From an uncultured Atopobium sp. (GTDB lineage Bacteria; Actinomycetota; Coriobacteriia; Coriobacteriales; Atopobiaceae), in assembly GCA_947090525.1 (NCBI GenBank), contig CAMUON010000001.1, forward strand, positions 434,001-498,000: a stretch of DNA of 64,000 nucleotides, read 5' to 3'. The notes beneath the pieces are model-generated. The model was not told where the DNA came from. It worked only from the letters and a program-made list of their open reading frames with translations, and ran no database searches. Below are positions 33,777 to 43,193 of this stretch, piece after piece. The translations under genes were made by a program, and so were the position numbers. Each line of letters begins with the position of its first letter. Positions within the stretch are counted from its first letter, which is position 1.

Positions 33777-34577
33777 TTGGGTAATACTTTTGATATGAAT
33801 ACGATACCAAACATAGTTCTCATACCAATTCCATGCGACCTTGATGTCAGCGAGACGCCTGCTCAAGCCCTCGTAATCAATGATTTTATCGATCGAGGGG
33901 CCGTGCGGATCGTGCTCAATTGCGCGCGCGTTTCCTATATTGATTCTTGCGGAATGGCGATGCTGTGGCAGTTGATTCGGCGCTTGCGGGCAAAGGGGGG
34001 CGCGCTTTCTTTTGTGCACGTGCGGCCTGAAGTCGTGCGTGCGTTTAAGCGTTGCCGCATGCTTGATTTTGTTTCGATCAAATCGCTTGACAAAAAATTT
34101 AGTGCAGAGGCCTTCGAGCCCAAGGAACTGCCAGAGCGCTCACAAGTGATTCAAATCGATCGCAGCGATCTAGCGCGCACGCGCGCGCGTGTGCGCGAGG
34201 TGCTCATGACCCTGCCTTTTGATGAACATCAGATGTTTGACCTTTTACTTGCGATAGGTGAGGCGGTTGGAAACGCGGTAGATCACAGTGAGTCCGATTG
34301 CTCGATGATCAAGATGAGCATGTATTCGGATCGCGTGATTGTGGATATCACCGATTGTGGCTGCGGATATGAGGTGCGCTGCATGGAGGATTTGGAGCCG
34401 GTGGGCGATGAATCTGAGCGTGGGCGCGGAGTGCATTTGATGGCGCTTTTGGTGGATGGGCTTTCGATAGGGAAGCGTTTGGGGCATGCGGGTACGCGTG
34501 TTCATCTTGTGAAGCTCTATAAAACTTCACAGGATATCCAAAATCACGATGCTGCGCTTGCGGCGCCGGCGTCATAA
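33777..34577 (+). CDS. Fused STAS antagonist and anti-sigma HATPase kinase
   Basis: 266 residues from TTG 33777 (AAGG about 10 bases upstream); ATG 33795 is an alternative. Residues 10-115 form a STAS domain with the phospho-acceptor loop RVSYIDSCGMAMLW; the Ser after Asp, the site phosphorylated in SpoIIAA/RsbV, is kept, and the next Ser/Thr is Cys. Residues 125-255 form a GHKL ATPase of the RsbW/SpoIIAB type: N-box LLAIGEAVGNAVDHS, G1 VDITDCGCGYE, G2 ERGRGVHLMALLVD, and GTRVHLVK. Antagonist and kinase are normally separate proteins, so the fusion is unusual. Together with the PP2C phosphatase 104 bases upstream it gives a two-gene partner switch. The sigma factor or other target is not in view. 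Confidence 0.88.
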   Translation: MGNTFDMNTIPNIVLIPIPCDLDVSETPAQALVINDFIDRGAVRIVLNCARVSYIDSCGMAMLWQLIRRLRAKGGALSFVHVRPEVVRAFKRCRMLDFVSIKSLDKKFSAEAFEPKELPERSQVIQIDRSDLARTRARVREVLMTLPFDEHQMFDLLLAIGEAVGNAVDHSESDCSMIKMSMYSDRVIVDITDCGCGYEVRCMEDLEPVGDESERGRGVHLMALLVDGLSIGKRLGHAGTRVHLVKLYKTSQDIQNHDAALAAPAS

Positions 34578-34711
34578 GATTCACGGCTTTCACGTGCGAT
34601 TTTGTTCTGTTTGTCGCGCGTGATTTTTTATTTTTCGCCGCGCGTGTGCAAAAAAGTTTGCATTGTCGCTTGCACTTTTTGTCGCGCTTGCGTATATTTA
34701 ACTACGCGTTC

Positions 34712-34787
34712 GCGGGCTTAGCGCAGTTGGTAGCGCGCAACCTTGCCAAGGTTGAGGTCGCGGGTTCGAACCCCGTAGCCCGCTCCA
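34712..34787 (+). tRNA. tRNA-Gly (GCC)
   Basis: Acceptor GCGGGCT/AGCCCGC, anticodon stem CAACC/GGTTG with loop TTGCCAA (anticodon GCC), T-arm GCGGGTTCGAACCCCG, and encoded CCA. Confidence 0.97.
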
Positions 34788-34797
34788 TTGATTTTAA

Positions 34798-34822
34798 CGG
34801 CCGGATATATTCGGCCTTTTTT
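34798..34822 (+). terminator. Terminator-like hairpin between tRNA-Gly and tRNA-Cys
   Basis: GGCCG-gatatatt-CGGCC followed by TTTTTT. Confidence 0.7.
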
Positions 34823-34826
34823 ATAC

Positions 34827-34900
34827 GGCGAGATGGCCAAGTGGTAAGGCAGAGGCCTGCAAAGCCTTTATCCCCGGTTCGAATCCGGGTCTCGCCTCCA
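34827..34900 (+). tRNA. tRNA-Cys (GCA)
   Basis: Acceptor GGCGAGA/TCTCGCC, anticodon loop CTGCAAA (anticodon GCA), T-arm CCCGGTTCGAATCCGGG, encoded CCA. Confidence 0.96.
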
Positions 34901-34908
34901 TTGTAAAT

Positions 34909-34941
34909 GAGCAGCTAGATGCATTGCTAGCTGCTTTTTTT
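34909..34941 (+). terminator. Terminator after tRNA-Cys
   Basis: AGCAGCTAG pairs with CTAGCTGCT around a 7-base loop, followed by seven T. Confidence 0.9.
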
Positions 34942-34992
34942 ATTATTTTTTGCCCCCGCGCGTGTGGGAATTATTGGGCTGTTGTCACAATC

Positions 34993-35304
34993 TGTCACAT
35001 CTTATATCGACTTGTCCCGAGATCTGATTGGGGATGAAGCAGCGTTTTTTTGAAATGTCACACTTTGCATCAACTTGTCCCGAGGTCTGAGCTGCGGGAG
35101 GGAAGCGTTCATGCGAAATGTCACGCTTTGCATCAACTTGTCCCGAGCTGCCCCTGCGCCGTTTAGCGCGGCAGCTTCTATCACGGAAAATTGCTCGGGA
35201 CAAGTTGCATAAACGCGTGACTTTTTGGATTTGCACGTGGATGTTGCCGCGCGCGGAGCCCTTGCGCGCCTGCGCCCTCGGGACAAGTTGCATAACCACG
35301 TGAC
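34993..35304. repeat. Five-copy repeat cluster (three direct, two inverted)
   Basis: A 28-29-bp unit, TGTCACGCTTTGCATCAACT + TGTCCCGAG in its third copy, lies at 34993-35021, 35056-35084 and 35119-35147 on the plus strand and at 35194-35221 and 35277-35304 inverted (CTCGGGACAAGTTGCATAA... CGTGAC). The constant core is GCAACTTGTCCCGAG (with A/T change) and the variable part lies near GTCAC. The units face each other across 35148-35193. Minus-strand reading gives repeated SGQVDAK(C/R)DIS, but no gene context supports a protein. A regulatory array or relic is possible. Confidence 0.85.
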
Positions 35305-35582
35305 TTTTTCAAAAAAACGCCCACCACGTACGTTTTCAACTGATGGGGAATTTTTAGAAAAGCCCGAGAAACCTGCTTATACACCTGGGCATTTGTTACC
35401 ATGAGTAAGAAGGCAAAAGGAGTTATTCTCCCTGCTTCGCTGCTTGCGTCTACGCGAATGAGCATCGGAAATGTGCGAATCTTATCGCGCTCAGACATGT
35501 GTGAGCAGCTTACCAGAACAGCAAGAAAAGTTAGGAAACTAAGGAAACGTTAAAAACCAAAAGGAAATTTGAGGAAATTCGA
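35305..35582. other. Intergenic region before the cysteine desulfurase gene
   Basis: 278 bases after the repeat cluster. One 50-codon frame (35401-35553) has no ribosome site and no recognisable sequence. The desulfurase promoter must lie here, but no clear boxes are seen. Confidence 0.35.
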
Positions 35583-36776
35583 ATGCAAGTCTATCTCGAT
35601 TATGCGGCTGCGACTCCTATGGATCCGCGCGTTATCGCAGCTCAAATGCCCTATTTATCCGAACAGTTCTACAATCCTTCTGCGCCATACGATCCGGCGC
35701 GCCGCATACGTCGCGATCTTGACCTTGCAAAAGACGCGATTGCCCACGCTATCGGCGCAAAAGGCACGCAGCTTGTGATGTGTGCAGGCGCAACCGAAGC
35801 GAATAATCTCGCGCTCGCTTCTGTGACGGGTGAAGTGATCACTGATTCCCTTGAACACGACAGTATTCTCGCAGCTATTGGCGCGCGCCCTCACAAATTT
35901 ATTCCCACGACATCTGATGGCATGGTTACGCCTGAGGAGCTCCAAGCTGCGATCACAGATGAGACGGAGCTTGTGAGCATCGAGGCGGCAAACGGAGAAA
36001 TAGGTAGCATCCAGCCGATTCGCGCGCTTGCAAACGTTGTACGAAGCGTTCGTTTTTCCCGCCTTGAGCGGGGTGTTTCACGGCCGATTTATTTTCACAC
36101 GGACGCGTCGCAGGCAGAAGGCGTGCTTTCTGTAAATGTGTCGAGTTTGGGTGTAGACATGATGACGCTTTCTGCTGCAAAAATCTATGGTCCCAAGCAG
36201 GTAGGAGCGCTATACGCTTCGGATGCGGTTACGCTTACGCCGCTTGTTCGAGGTGGTGGGCAGGAGGCGGGTCTTCGCTCGGGTACCGAGAATTGCGCAG
36301 GTACGATAGCATTTGCAAAAGCGGTTGAATGTACTGAAGAGTTCAAACGCTCAGGAGGCCCGCGCGCTATGCAAGAGCTGCGAGATTACCTGGAACGGAG
36401 CCTTATTTCGCGCTATCCGTGGGTGCATGTGACGGGGCCGCGCAAAAACAAACTCAGACTTTGTAATCTTTTGCATATTTCGTTTCCTAAGCTTGAGGCG
36501 CGGCGCTTGGTAATTCTGCTGGAACGGCGTGGTGTTTTTGTTGCGACGGGTTCTGCATGCGCAGCGAGCAAAATGAATACGTCGCACGTGCTCAAGGCTC
36601 TTGCTATTCCAGACGATATTGCCCAAGGATCCTTGCGCATTACGCTTGGCAGGGCTACTACGCGCGCGCAGATTGACTATGCGATCTCGTGCATAAAAGA
36701 TGTAGTGGACGAAGAGCTTGCGCGCTTGCATCTGGATGAGGCGGAGCTTCTGGCGAGCATGCAGGCTCGCGCGTAA
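35583..36776 (+). CDS. Cysteine desulfurase (NifS/IscS-type, class V aminotransferase)
   Basis: 397 residues. Start VYLDYAAATPMDPRV, then GATEANNLAL (PLP phosphate), LEHDSIL, ANGEIGSIQ, HTDASQAEG (PLP Asp), the Schiff-base Lys in SAAKIYGPKQVGAL, GGGQEAGLRSGT, and the catalytic Cys in FVATGSACAASK. It takes sulfur from Cys and passes it on for Fe-S clusters or thiolated tRNA. mnmA follows within 100 bases, so delivery for tRNA 2-thiouridine is likely. The residue before the PLP Lys is Ala where His is usual in this family (S-x-H-K). GAGGAAA precedes the ATG. Confidence 0.92.
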   Translation: MQVYLDYAAATPMDPRVIAAQMPYLSEQFYNPSAPYDPARRIRRDLDLAKDAIAHAIGAKGTQLVMCAGATEANNLALASVTGEVITDSLEHDSILAAIGARPHKFIPTTSDGMVTPEELQAAITDETELVSIEAANGEIGSIQPIRALANVVRSVRFSRLERGVSRPIYFHTDASQAEGVLSVNVSSLGVDMMTLSAAKIYGPKQVGALYASDAVTLTPLVRGGGQEAGLRSGTENCAGTIAFAKAVECTEEFKRSGGPRAMQELRDYLERSLISRYPWVHVTGPRKNKLRLCNLLHISFPKLEARRLVILLERRGVFVATGSACAASKMNTSHVLKALAIPDDIAQGSLRITLGRATTRAQIDYAISCIKDVVDEELARLHLDEAELLASMQARA

Positions 36777-36866
36777 GTAGCTTTTACGTAAGTAGCTGCG
36801 CCAAGCGTTTACTTACGCGCAGCTGTGAGTAATTGTCAGAAATTGAGTAATGATCAGGGGGAATTC

Positions 36867-38138
36867 GTGCAATCAATATTTAAAGAAGAAAGCGGCATAG
36901 CATGCGCTTCATGCGATCCGCCCGCCAACGATAATGCTCCAACTCCTGCGCAGCCCACACCCGCAGCGTCCGCGTCCACAACTCCTGCAGCGCCCGCAGC
37001 ATCCGCGTCCTTTACCCCAAAAAAGCCCTCGTACCTGCACAAAGGTGACCGCGTGTATCTGGGAATGAGTGGCGGGGTGGATTCGTGCCTTTCGGCGAGT
37101 CTCCTCAAAGAGTGGGGCGCGGATGTGCATGCTGTTTACATGCGCAATTGGTCGCGCGACCTGCCGGGATTTAAATGTCGCTGGTCTGATGACCTCGCCG
37201 ACGCCGAGCGCATCTGCGTGACCCTGGGTCTTTCTCTTGAGGTATGGGATTGCGAGAAAGAGTACAAAGAGACCGTTGTTGATTACCTCATCGATGCGTA
37301 TGCGCGTGGGCTTACTCCCAATCCCGACGTGATGTGCAATCAAACAGTTAAGTTTGGCACGTTCGCCGCGCGCGCCCTTGAAGCGGGCGCCGATTTCATC
37401 GCGACGGGTCATTATGCGCGCATACATAAAGAGTCGGATGGCACAGTTGACCTCATGCGCGCAGCTGACGAGCACAAGGATCAAACCTATTTTCTCTGGC
37501 GTGTGCCGCGCGCGATGCTTGCAAAAACGATTTTTCCGATAGGCGACATTCCTACAAAAGCGCAGGTGCGCGCCATGTGTGCCGAGCGTGGGCTAGGTGT
37601 TGAAAACAAGCCGGACTCCGACGGGATTTGTTTTGTGGGTGAAGTGGGGATTCGTACCTTTTTGCTGGATACGCTTTCGAGAAAAGCGGGCGACATCGTT
37701 GAGTTCGAGAATGGAAAAGTTCTCGGCCATCATGACGGCGCGTTTTTGTTTACGATCGGCCAGCGAAGAGGGCTTAACCTAGGCGGCGGGCCAATTCGCT
37801 ACGTTGTTGCGACCGATACAAAAAAGAATATCGTGTATGTGACGCAAAATCCCATGTCACCGGCCCTCTGGACAGAAAAACTTGACCTTGGCGATTGCAT
37901 GTGGATAGGTGAGGCGCCGCGAGCGGGCGCTCGTCTTGTTGTGCGCCTTCGTCACACAGGTGCACTTGTGCCCGTGACAATTGACGCAGTTGATGAAGCG
38001 GCGCGCGTGCTTTCGCTTCGCTTTGATGAGCCGATAAAAACTATTGCCCCTGGTCAAAGCGGTGTTTTGTACGATGGTTTGCGCTGCGTGGCAGGAGGTA
38101 TCGTAGTACCCAAGCCCTTAGAGCTTTCGTGGGGATAG
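36867..38138 (+). CDS. mnmA: tRNA-specific 2-thiouridylase MnmA
   Basis: 423 residues from GTG 36867, preferred because AGGGGG stands 6 bases upstream; GTG 36825 has none. About 55 Ala/Pro/Ser-rich residues, foreign to the family, precede the enzyme. The PP-loop is LGMSGGVDS, the two catalytic cysteines lie in VMCNQTVKFG and DGICFVGE, ATGHYARI is conserved, and the C-terminal beta domain starts near FTIGQRRGLN. It thiolates U34 of Lys, Glu and Gln tRNAs using persulfide sulfur, probably from the desulfurase encoded just upstream. An inverted repeat AGCTGCGC...GCGCAGCT (36792-36823) lies in the gap between them. Confidence 0.94.
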   Translation: MQSIFKEESGIACASCDPPANDNAPTPAQPTPAASASTTPAAPAASASFTPKKPSYLHKGDRVYLGMSGGVDSCLSASLLKEWGADVHAVYMRNWSRDLPGFKCRWSDDLADAERICVTLGLSLEVWDCEKEYKETVVDYLIDAYARGLTPNPDVMCNQTVKFGTFAARALEAGADFIATGHYARIHKESDGTVDLMRAADEHKDQTYFLWRVPRAMLAKTIFPIGDIPTKAQVRAMCAERGLGVENKPDSDGICFVGEVGIRTFLLDTLSRKAGDIVEFENGKVLGHHDGAFLFTIGQRRGLNLGGGPIRYVVATDTKKNIVYVTQNPMSPALWTEKLDLGDCMWIGEAPRAGARLVVRLRHTGALVPVTIDAVDEAARVLSLRFDEPIKTIAPGQSGVLYDGLRCVAGGIVVPKPLELSWG

Positions 38139-38315
38139 TCGGAAGTGGAGTACAATTAAGGATTGCACGAGAAAAATTTGGCGCCCATATGCGATTATTC
38201 AAATGAAGAGTCGCTCGATATGGGGATCTGTTAAATGCTCGAGCTCTTGGTACTACTTGTGGTATTGCTTTGGTACTACTCTTGTTACCACGCTGTTTAA
38301 TAAGGAGGTGAACGC
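38139..38315 (+). other. Gap with a 12-bp direct repeat
   Basis: TTGGTACTACT occurs twice, at about 38247 and 38270, in front of the next gene. It could be a paired binding site; nothing else is visible. Confidence 0.35.
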
Positions 38316-39938
38316 ATGCATACGACTAAAGAAGGGCAGGTAGCTGCGCCAGTACCCGCACCCGCGCCTACACACGCACCTACCCCTCAGCCGGACAAAA
38401 AGAAATTTGCCGTCAAAGTCTCTGCCACCGCTTCGGTCAACAAAAATCAAGCCCAGGCCGAGCAACAAAGCATGAGCATGGCGCGCAAAAGCCTTATCTT
38501 CCTTGCATGCGTTGGCCTTTGCTACCTGCTATTTCTTATACTTTCTGGCCAAATCGATGAGTTTATCTCAGCGCTGAGAGATATCGACACCAACTGGGTG
38601 TTCGCAGCGATTCTTTGCTACGGGGCGTACTATATTTTTGGCGTCCTCGCGTACGTGCTTGCCGTTGCGGGCGATCCCAAATGCCCTGTTGGCGTCCGCG
38701 ATCTTATGAGCGTCGAGGCTTCGGGAATATTTTTCTACAATCTCACGCCAAATGGCGCGGGCGGGCCTCCTTCGCAGATTTTTCGCCTCACGCGCGCGGG
38801 CCTTTCGGTCGCGCAAGCTGGGGCTTTGCAATACACGCGCTTCATTTTGTATGAGGCGGGCGAAGGTATTTTTGCCGCAATCATGATGATCTTTCGCGGA
38901 TCTTTCTTCCTCGAAACGTATGGCGATGTGTTTTACATCGGCGCGTTTTTGTTTGCGTTCAAGATTCTTGAGGTCATTGGACTTTTGGCAATTTGTATGT
39001 GGCCACAAAGTATCGCTTCGTTTGGCGGCTGGGGCTTGCGCATGTTGGCGCATTTCCCCTGGTTTAGGGAGCGCGCTGCCGGCTTTGCCGAGACGCTTAA
39101 TACGCAGATCCTCGAGTTTGCCACCGGTTTTAATCAGGCGATTAAAAATACTTCCGAGATGGCTTTGACTCTGTTTGTCACGCTTTTGCAGCTGGGCTGT
39201 CTGTATGCGCTGCCATATTTTGTATTACGCGCCTTCGATCTACCTGCGGATTTGCTGACTTGCTTGGCATGCGGATCGATGCTTGAGCTCTTGACCTCGG
39301 CGATTCCTTTGCCGGGCGGTACCTTTGGTGCCGAGGGCGGGTTCGCATTTTTGTTCATGCCTATGTTTGGACAAAGCACCGCTGCAGGTTATGTGATTTG
39401 GCGTATGGTTGAATTTTTCTTGCCTATTTTCGTGGCTCTGCCACTTTTGGGTTTGCGGTCGAATAGCGGTCGAAGCATTCACACCCATTGGCTTCGCATA
39501 CACGCCTATGCTCAGCGTCTGTTTTCGTCTGTATTGCGTGGACATATGGATACGCAGGCAGGAGGCGTTGCGCTTGCGGTGACGCGTGAAGGAAATCTGG
39601 TAGGGAAAAAGAAAAACATCCCACGCAAGCCGCGTGCAACTTTGCAAAGTGAACGTGCAGGATATGTTCAGCTTGGAGGCGCGCGGGGTGCGAAGGTTGC
39701 GGGGCGCAGAAGCACTGTGAGCTCAGCGCCTGCGCGGTCTCAAAACGACGCGCGTGCTGTAACGCATAGAGCAAGCCATGGAGTAGCGCCGCGCGCTGGT
39801 CAGTCTGGCAAGTCTTTCGTGCACGGTGCTGTGCAAGGAGTGACGTCGCGAACTGTGCGTGATAAGCAAGGAACACAGCACGGCTCATCGAATGCCCATG
39901 CCCCGCGCATCATTATTGAAAGCAAACCGCATAATTAA
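38316..39938 (+). CDS. Lysylphosphatidylglycerol-synthase-type integral membrane protein (UPF0104/YbhN-like)
   Basis: 540 residues. A Pro/Ala-rich N-terminal tail of about 55 residues precedes 7 or 8 hydrophobic segments beginning KSLIFLACVGLCYLLFLIL. The family hallmark FYNLTPNGAGGPPSQIFRL and the later SAIPLPGGTFGAEGGFAF are clear. A 150-residue Arg/Lys/Ser-rich cytoplasmic tail ends the protein. It matches the flippase-like membrane half of MprF without the catalytic synthase half, so a lipid-translocating or glycolipid role is plausible but not shown. TAAGGAGG precedes the ATG. Confidence 0.85.
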   Translation: MHTTKEGQVAAPVPAPAPTHAPTPQPDKKKFAVKVSATASVNKNQAQAEQQSMSMARKSLIFLACVGLCYLLFLILSGQIDEFISALRDIDTNWVFAAILCYGAYYIFGVLAYVLAVAGDPKCPVGVRDLMSVEASGIFFYNLTPNGAGGPPSQIFRLTRAGLSVAQAGALQYTRFILYEAGEGIFAAIMMIFRGSFFLETYGDVFYIGAFLFAFKILEVIGLLAICMWPQSIASFGGWGLRMLAHFPWFRERAAGFAETLNTQILEFATGFNQAIKNTSEMALTLFVTLLQLGCLYALPYFVLRAFDLPADLLTCLACGSMLELLTSAIPLPGGTFGAEGGFAFLFMPMFGQSTAAGYVIWRMVEFFLPIFVALPLLGLRSNSGRSIHTHWLRIHAYAQRLFSSVLRGHMDTQAGGVALAVTREGNLVGKKKNIPRKPRATLQSERAGYVQLGGARGAKVAGRRSTVSSAPARSQNDARAVTHRASHGVAPRAGQSGKSFVHGAVQGVTSRTVRDKQGTQHGSSNAHAPRIIIESKPHN

Positions 39939-40146
39939 GTGCGTGCGCGTTTTTAAGCATCAGTCGTCTTGTGCGTCGTCTTTTGTTGAGCGACTTATTT
40001 TCATTTTGATTTTTTATGTTGGGATGTGCTGCGCGCAAGTTATAAAGTTCTTTTGAATTTTATCCATAGCTTGCATTTTGTTGAAAATTTCTCTATATTA
40101 TTCTCTGTTCGCAATTAAGCGTCGATGCTTTATTGCTTGTTGACGT

Positions 40147-40221
40147 GGGCGTTTAGCTCAGGGGGAGAGCGCTTCCCTGACACGGAAGAGGTCAGAAGTT
40201 CAAATCTTCTAACGCCCACCA
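40147..40221 (+). tRNA. tRNA-Val (GAC)
   Basis: Acceptor GGGCGTT/AACGCCC, anticodon stem CTTCC/GGAAG with loop CTGACAC (anticodon GAC), T-arm AGAAGTTCAAATCTTCT, encoded CCA. It is followed by ATTTTTCCCC. Confidence 0.96.
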
Positions 40222-40346
40222 TTTTTCCCCTTTTCAAATATTATATTTTGCGCAGTTTGCGCAGTTTGCGCTACTGATTGCTACCTTGGTTTAAGATGCG
40301 CGCGCCTGCTGAGAGACAGACGCGCACTATATAACACGTTCGCTTA

Positions 40347-41258
40347 CTACATTGCATCAGCAGTGAGACAAGCTGTTTTCATGTCCTTCACAAAGCGACC
40401 CACCTCAGCAGGGGCATCCTTCCCATACTTGCCTACAAGCTTCACGATCGCTGAACCCACGATCACACCGTCTGCTATAGCTGCCATCTTGCGCGCCTGA
40501 TCAGGCGTTGAGATTCCAAATCCAATTGCGCAGGGGATGCTGGTATAACGCTTGATCCCATGCACCATATCTGCAAGGTCGCCCCTGATTTCGCTTCGTT
40601 CGCCCGTGGTGCCCATGCTCGAGACCACATACACAAAGCCTTGCGCTGCGCGTGCAATTTTTTCTATTCGATCCTTCGAGGTAGGAGCGATGAGGGAAAT
40701 TAACGCGACGCCGTGTTTTTCGCAGTAGGGCAAAAACTCCTCGCGTTCTTCAAACGGCACATCGGGAAGGATAATGCCTTGGATGCCGACTTCTTGGCAG
40801 CGCTTCATAAAACGCTCAGGCCCGTAGGAAAAGACCACGTTGGCATAGGTCATAAAGACAAGTGGGACATGCACCAAAGGCGTTACTTGCGTAAGGTCTT
40901 CTACAAGTGCGAAAATGTCATCTGTGCAGATGCCTTCTGCAAGTGCTCGAATATTTGCTTCCTGAATGACGGGCCCTTCAGCACAGGGGTCGGAGAAGGG
41001 AATGCCCAGCTCAATGAGGTCTGCACCTTCCGCCTGCATCTTAAGGATGAGTGCGCGTGTGGTAGCGAGATCGGGATCTCCGCAGGTGATGAAGGGTATA
41101 AAGGCTTTATGCGGGCTTTTCGCAGTGTTTGCGCTTTTTGCCGCGCTCGTGCTTCCCGCAGCACCCGCAGCCTTCGCAGCCTCCGCGGCGCCCTTGATAC
41201 CTGCACTTCCATGAGATTCCATGCCAAATGCTTCGGCAATTGTTGATAACTTATTCAT
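40347..41258 (-). CDS. trpA: Tryptophan synthase alpha subunit
   Basis: 303 residues from ATG 41258, which overlaps the trpB stop by 8 bases; the longer frame from 41294 would run far into trpB. Catalytic Glu in [17 protein letters not shown], Asp in FITCGDPD, and [24 protein letters not shown] and GFGISTPDQ are typical. It cleaves indole-3-glycerol phosphate to indole for TrpB. Between the N-terminal helix and FIPFITCG sits an Ala/Ser/Lys-rich stretch of about 40 residues ([20 protein letters not shown]) absent from normal TrpA, which is about 260 residues long. Confidence 0.95.
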   Translation of the reverse strand: MNKLSTIAEAFGMESHGSAGIKGAAEAAKAAGAAGSTSAAKSANTAKSPHKAFIPFITCGDPDLATTRALILKMQAEGADLIELGIPFSDPCAEGPVIQEANIRALAEGICTDDIFALVEDLTQVTPLVHVPLVFMTYANVVFSYGPERFMKRCQEVGIQGIILPDVPFEEREEFLPYCEKHGVALISLIAPTSKDRIEKIARAAQGFVYVVSSMGTTGERSEIRGDLADMVHGIKRYTSIPCAIGFGISTPDQARKMAAIADGVIVGSAIVKLVGKYGKDAPAEVGRFVKDMKTACLTADAM

Positions 41259-42441
41259 CGATTTGCTCCCCTCTGTAGTGTGCGACACTTGCACAATCTT
41301 TGTCGCCGCGTCCCGAAATTGTTACCACAAGTATCCGATCACGCCCCATGTCACCAGCTATTTTTTTGGCATACGCAAGCGCATGAGCCGATTCGATTGC
41401 AGGTATAATACCTTCTGTCTTCGAGAGATATTCGAACGCATCCACCGCTTCATCGTCGCGGATGGAGACGTACTCCGCGCGGCCGATGTCGTGGAGATGT
41501 GCGTGCTCAGGGCCTATGCCAGGATAGTCAAGGCCGGCCGAGATGGAGTAGACGGGCGCAATCTGGCCGTATTTGTCCTGGCAAAAATAGGACTTCATGC
41601 CGTGAAAAATGCCGAGTGTGCCGGTTGCAATAGTGGCTGCGGTGTCCTTGGTATCTATGCCTCTACCTGCGGCTTCGCAGCCAATGAGGCGCACGTCTGC
41701 ATCTTTAATAAAGTGATAAAACGAGCCGATCGCATTGGATCCACCGCCCACGCAGGCAATCACCGCAGTGGGAAGTTTGCCCTCGCACGCAAGGATCTGC
41801 TCCTTGATCTCCTTTGAGATGACGCTTTGAAAATCGCGCACCATCGTGGGGAATGGATGTGGACCCATAACAGATCCCAGGCAGTAGTGCGTGTCGCTTA
41901 CGCGGCGCGTCCATTCGCGAAGTGCCTCGTTAACGGCGTCTTTGAGGGTTGCCGTGCCCGTTTCCACGGCATGGACCTTTGCTCCCAACAAGCGCATCTT
42001 GTAGACGTTAAGCGCTTGGCGTTCGGTATCTTTTTTGCCCATAAAAATCTCGCACTCCATGCCAAAGAGCGCTGCTGCGGTAGCGGTCGCGACGCCGTGC
42101 TGGCCCGCGCCGGTTTCTGCGATGAGCCTGGTCTTGCCCATTTTTTTCGCAAGAAGTGCCTGCCCCAAGACGTTATTGATCTTGTGCGCGCCAGTATGAT
42201 TGAGGTCTTCGCGCTTGAGATAAATTTTCGCGCCGCCAAGGTCTTCGGTCATCTTTTTTGCGAAATAGAGGAGCGAAGGCCGATTTGCGTAAGTGTTCAG
42301 GAGCTCGTGGAGTTCGCGTTGAAAGTCGGGGTCCGATTTGTAATGTGTGTACGCGTCATCGAGCTCGATGACAGCATTCATCAGCGTTTCGGGGATGTAT
42401 TGTCCACCGTGAACGCCAAATCTACCTGCAGGGTTTGTCAT
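41251..42441 (-). CDS. trpB: Tryptophan synthase beta subunit
   Basis: 396 residues, standard length. PLP Lys in [13 protein letters not shown], the catalytic [10 protein letters not shown] loop, the PLP phosphate site [10 protein letters not shown], and the C-terminal [11 protein letters not shown]. It condenses indole with Ser to make Trp. AAAGGAAG precedes the ATG. About 100 bases separate it from trpF, the largest gap in the operon, with tandem GTAGCGGT-like sequence but no terminator. Confidence 0.97.
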   Translation of the reverse strand: MTNPAGRFGVHGGQYIPETLMNAVIELDDAYTHYKSDPDFQRELHELLNTYANRPSLLYFAKKMTEDLGGAKIYLKREDLNHTGAHKINNVLGQALLAKKMGKTRLIAETGAGQHGVATATAAALFGMECEIFMGKKDTERQALNVYKMRLLGAKVHAVETGTATLKDAVNEALREWTRRVSDTHYCLGSVMGPHPFPTMVRDFQSVISKEIKEQILACEGKLPTAVIACVGGGSNAIGSFYHFIKDADVRLIGCEAAGRGIDTKDTAATIATGTLGIFHGMKSYFCQDKYGQIAPVYSISAGLDYPGIGPEHAHLHDIGRAEYVSIRDDEAVDAFEYLSKTEGIIPAIESAHALAYAKKIAGDMGRDRILVVTISGRGDKDCASVAHYRGEQIDE

Positions 42442-42542
42442 AATAGCTTCCTTTCGTGAGGTGAGTGAGTGGTTTTTGTGGGTACTGCGGGAGTCGCGCG
42501 TAGCGGTTTCGTGTAGCGGTCGTGCGTAAGTTGCGTGTGTGT

Positions 42543-43193
42543 TTAGCTTTGCTTGGGTTCACGCGCGCGATCAAACTCCTTAACAACCTCACAAAATGCG
42601 TTCATTTTTGATAGAGACTTTATACCGTTTTCTTCAACGCCGGAGCTCACATCCACACCCCAAGCGTGCGTGAAGTCAAGCGCAGTTTGTGCGTTTGTGG
42701 GCGCAAGGCCGCCTGCCAAGATGAAGGGGCGCGAAACATTTCGCGTAAGTTCCCAGTTGAAACGCTTCCCCTCGCCGCTTCCGGCGTCGAGTATGATCAT
42801 GTCGGCGGCACTTTTTTGCGCGCGTGCGATATCGTTTTCGTCATGCACACGAAATGCCTGGATACAGGGCTTATGGGTGAGCACGCGCAGGCGAGTGATG
42901 TAGTCATTGTCTTCCGAACCGTGGAGTTGGGCGAGGTCGCAGGCGCCTTCGGCAAGAGCTGCTGCTACAACGTTTATGTCTTCGTCCACAAAGACACCGA
43001 CGGCTGTGATGGGTGAGTGATGAAGGGCAATACGTTGCGACGACAATCGGGCCCGAAGCGCTTTTGCCAGCTCAAAGCTAATGTAGCGCGTGCTCGTGCG
43101 CGCAAACACAAAGCCCACGTAGTGAAGGGGGAGTTTGGCTACGGCATCAATATCGCGTTCGCTCTTGAGGCCGCAAATTTTGATGCGCGTCAT
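42543..43193 (-). CDS. trpF: Phosphoribosylanthranilate isomerase
   Basis: 216 residues. [12 protein letters not shown] with the catalytic Cys, [40 protein letters not shown] with the catalytic Asp, and [16 protein letters not shown] and [14 protein letters not shown] phosphate-binding loops. It carries out the third step of Trp synthesis. It overlaps trpC by 4 bases. A few residues of its middle ([13 protein letters not shown]) are longer than usual. Confidence 0.95.
   Translation of the reverse strand: MTRIKICGLKSERDIDAVAKLPLHYVGFVFARTSTRYISFELAKALRARLSSQRIALHHSPITAVGVFVDEDINVVAAALAEGACDLAQLHGSEDNDYITRLRVLTHKPCIQAFRVHDENDIARAQKSAADMIILDAGSGEGKRFNWELTRNVSRPFILAGGLAPTNAQTALDFTHAWGVDVSSGVEENGIKSLSKMNAFCEVVKEFDRAREPKQS

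Noticed and set aside
32710..33810. A 366-codon minus-strand frame across the PP2C phosphatase gene
   Set aside because: It is antisense to a well-supported gene; GC-rich third positions on the coding strand explain the long frame.
34985..35299. Minus-strand frame with repeated SGQVDAKCDIS
   Set aside because: It follows from the DNA repeat units; spacing between units is irregular, two units are inverted, and no start site is visible.
35401..35553. A 50-codon ORF starting MSKKAKGVIL
   Set aside because: No ribosome site, no recognisable domain and no conserved context; kept only as intergenic sequence.
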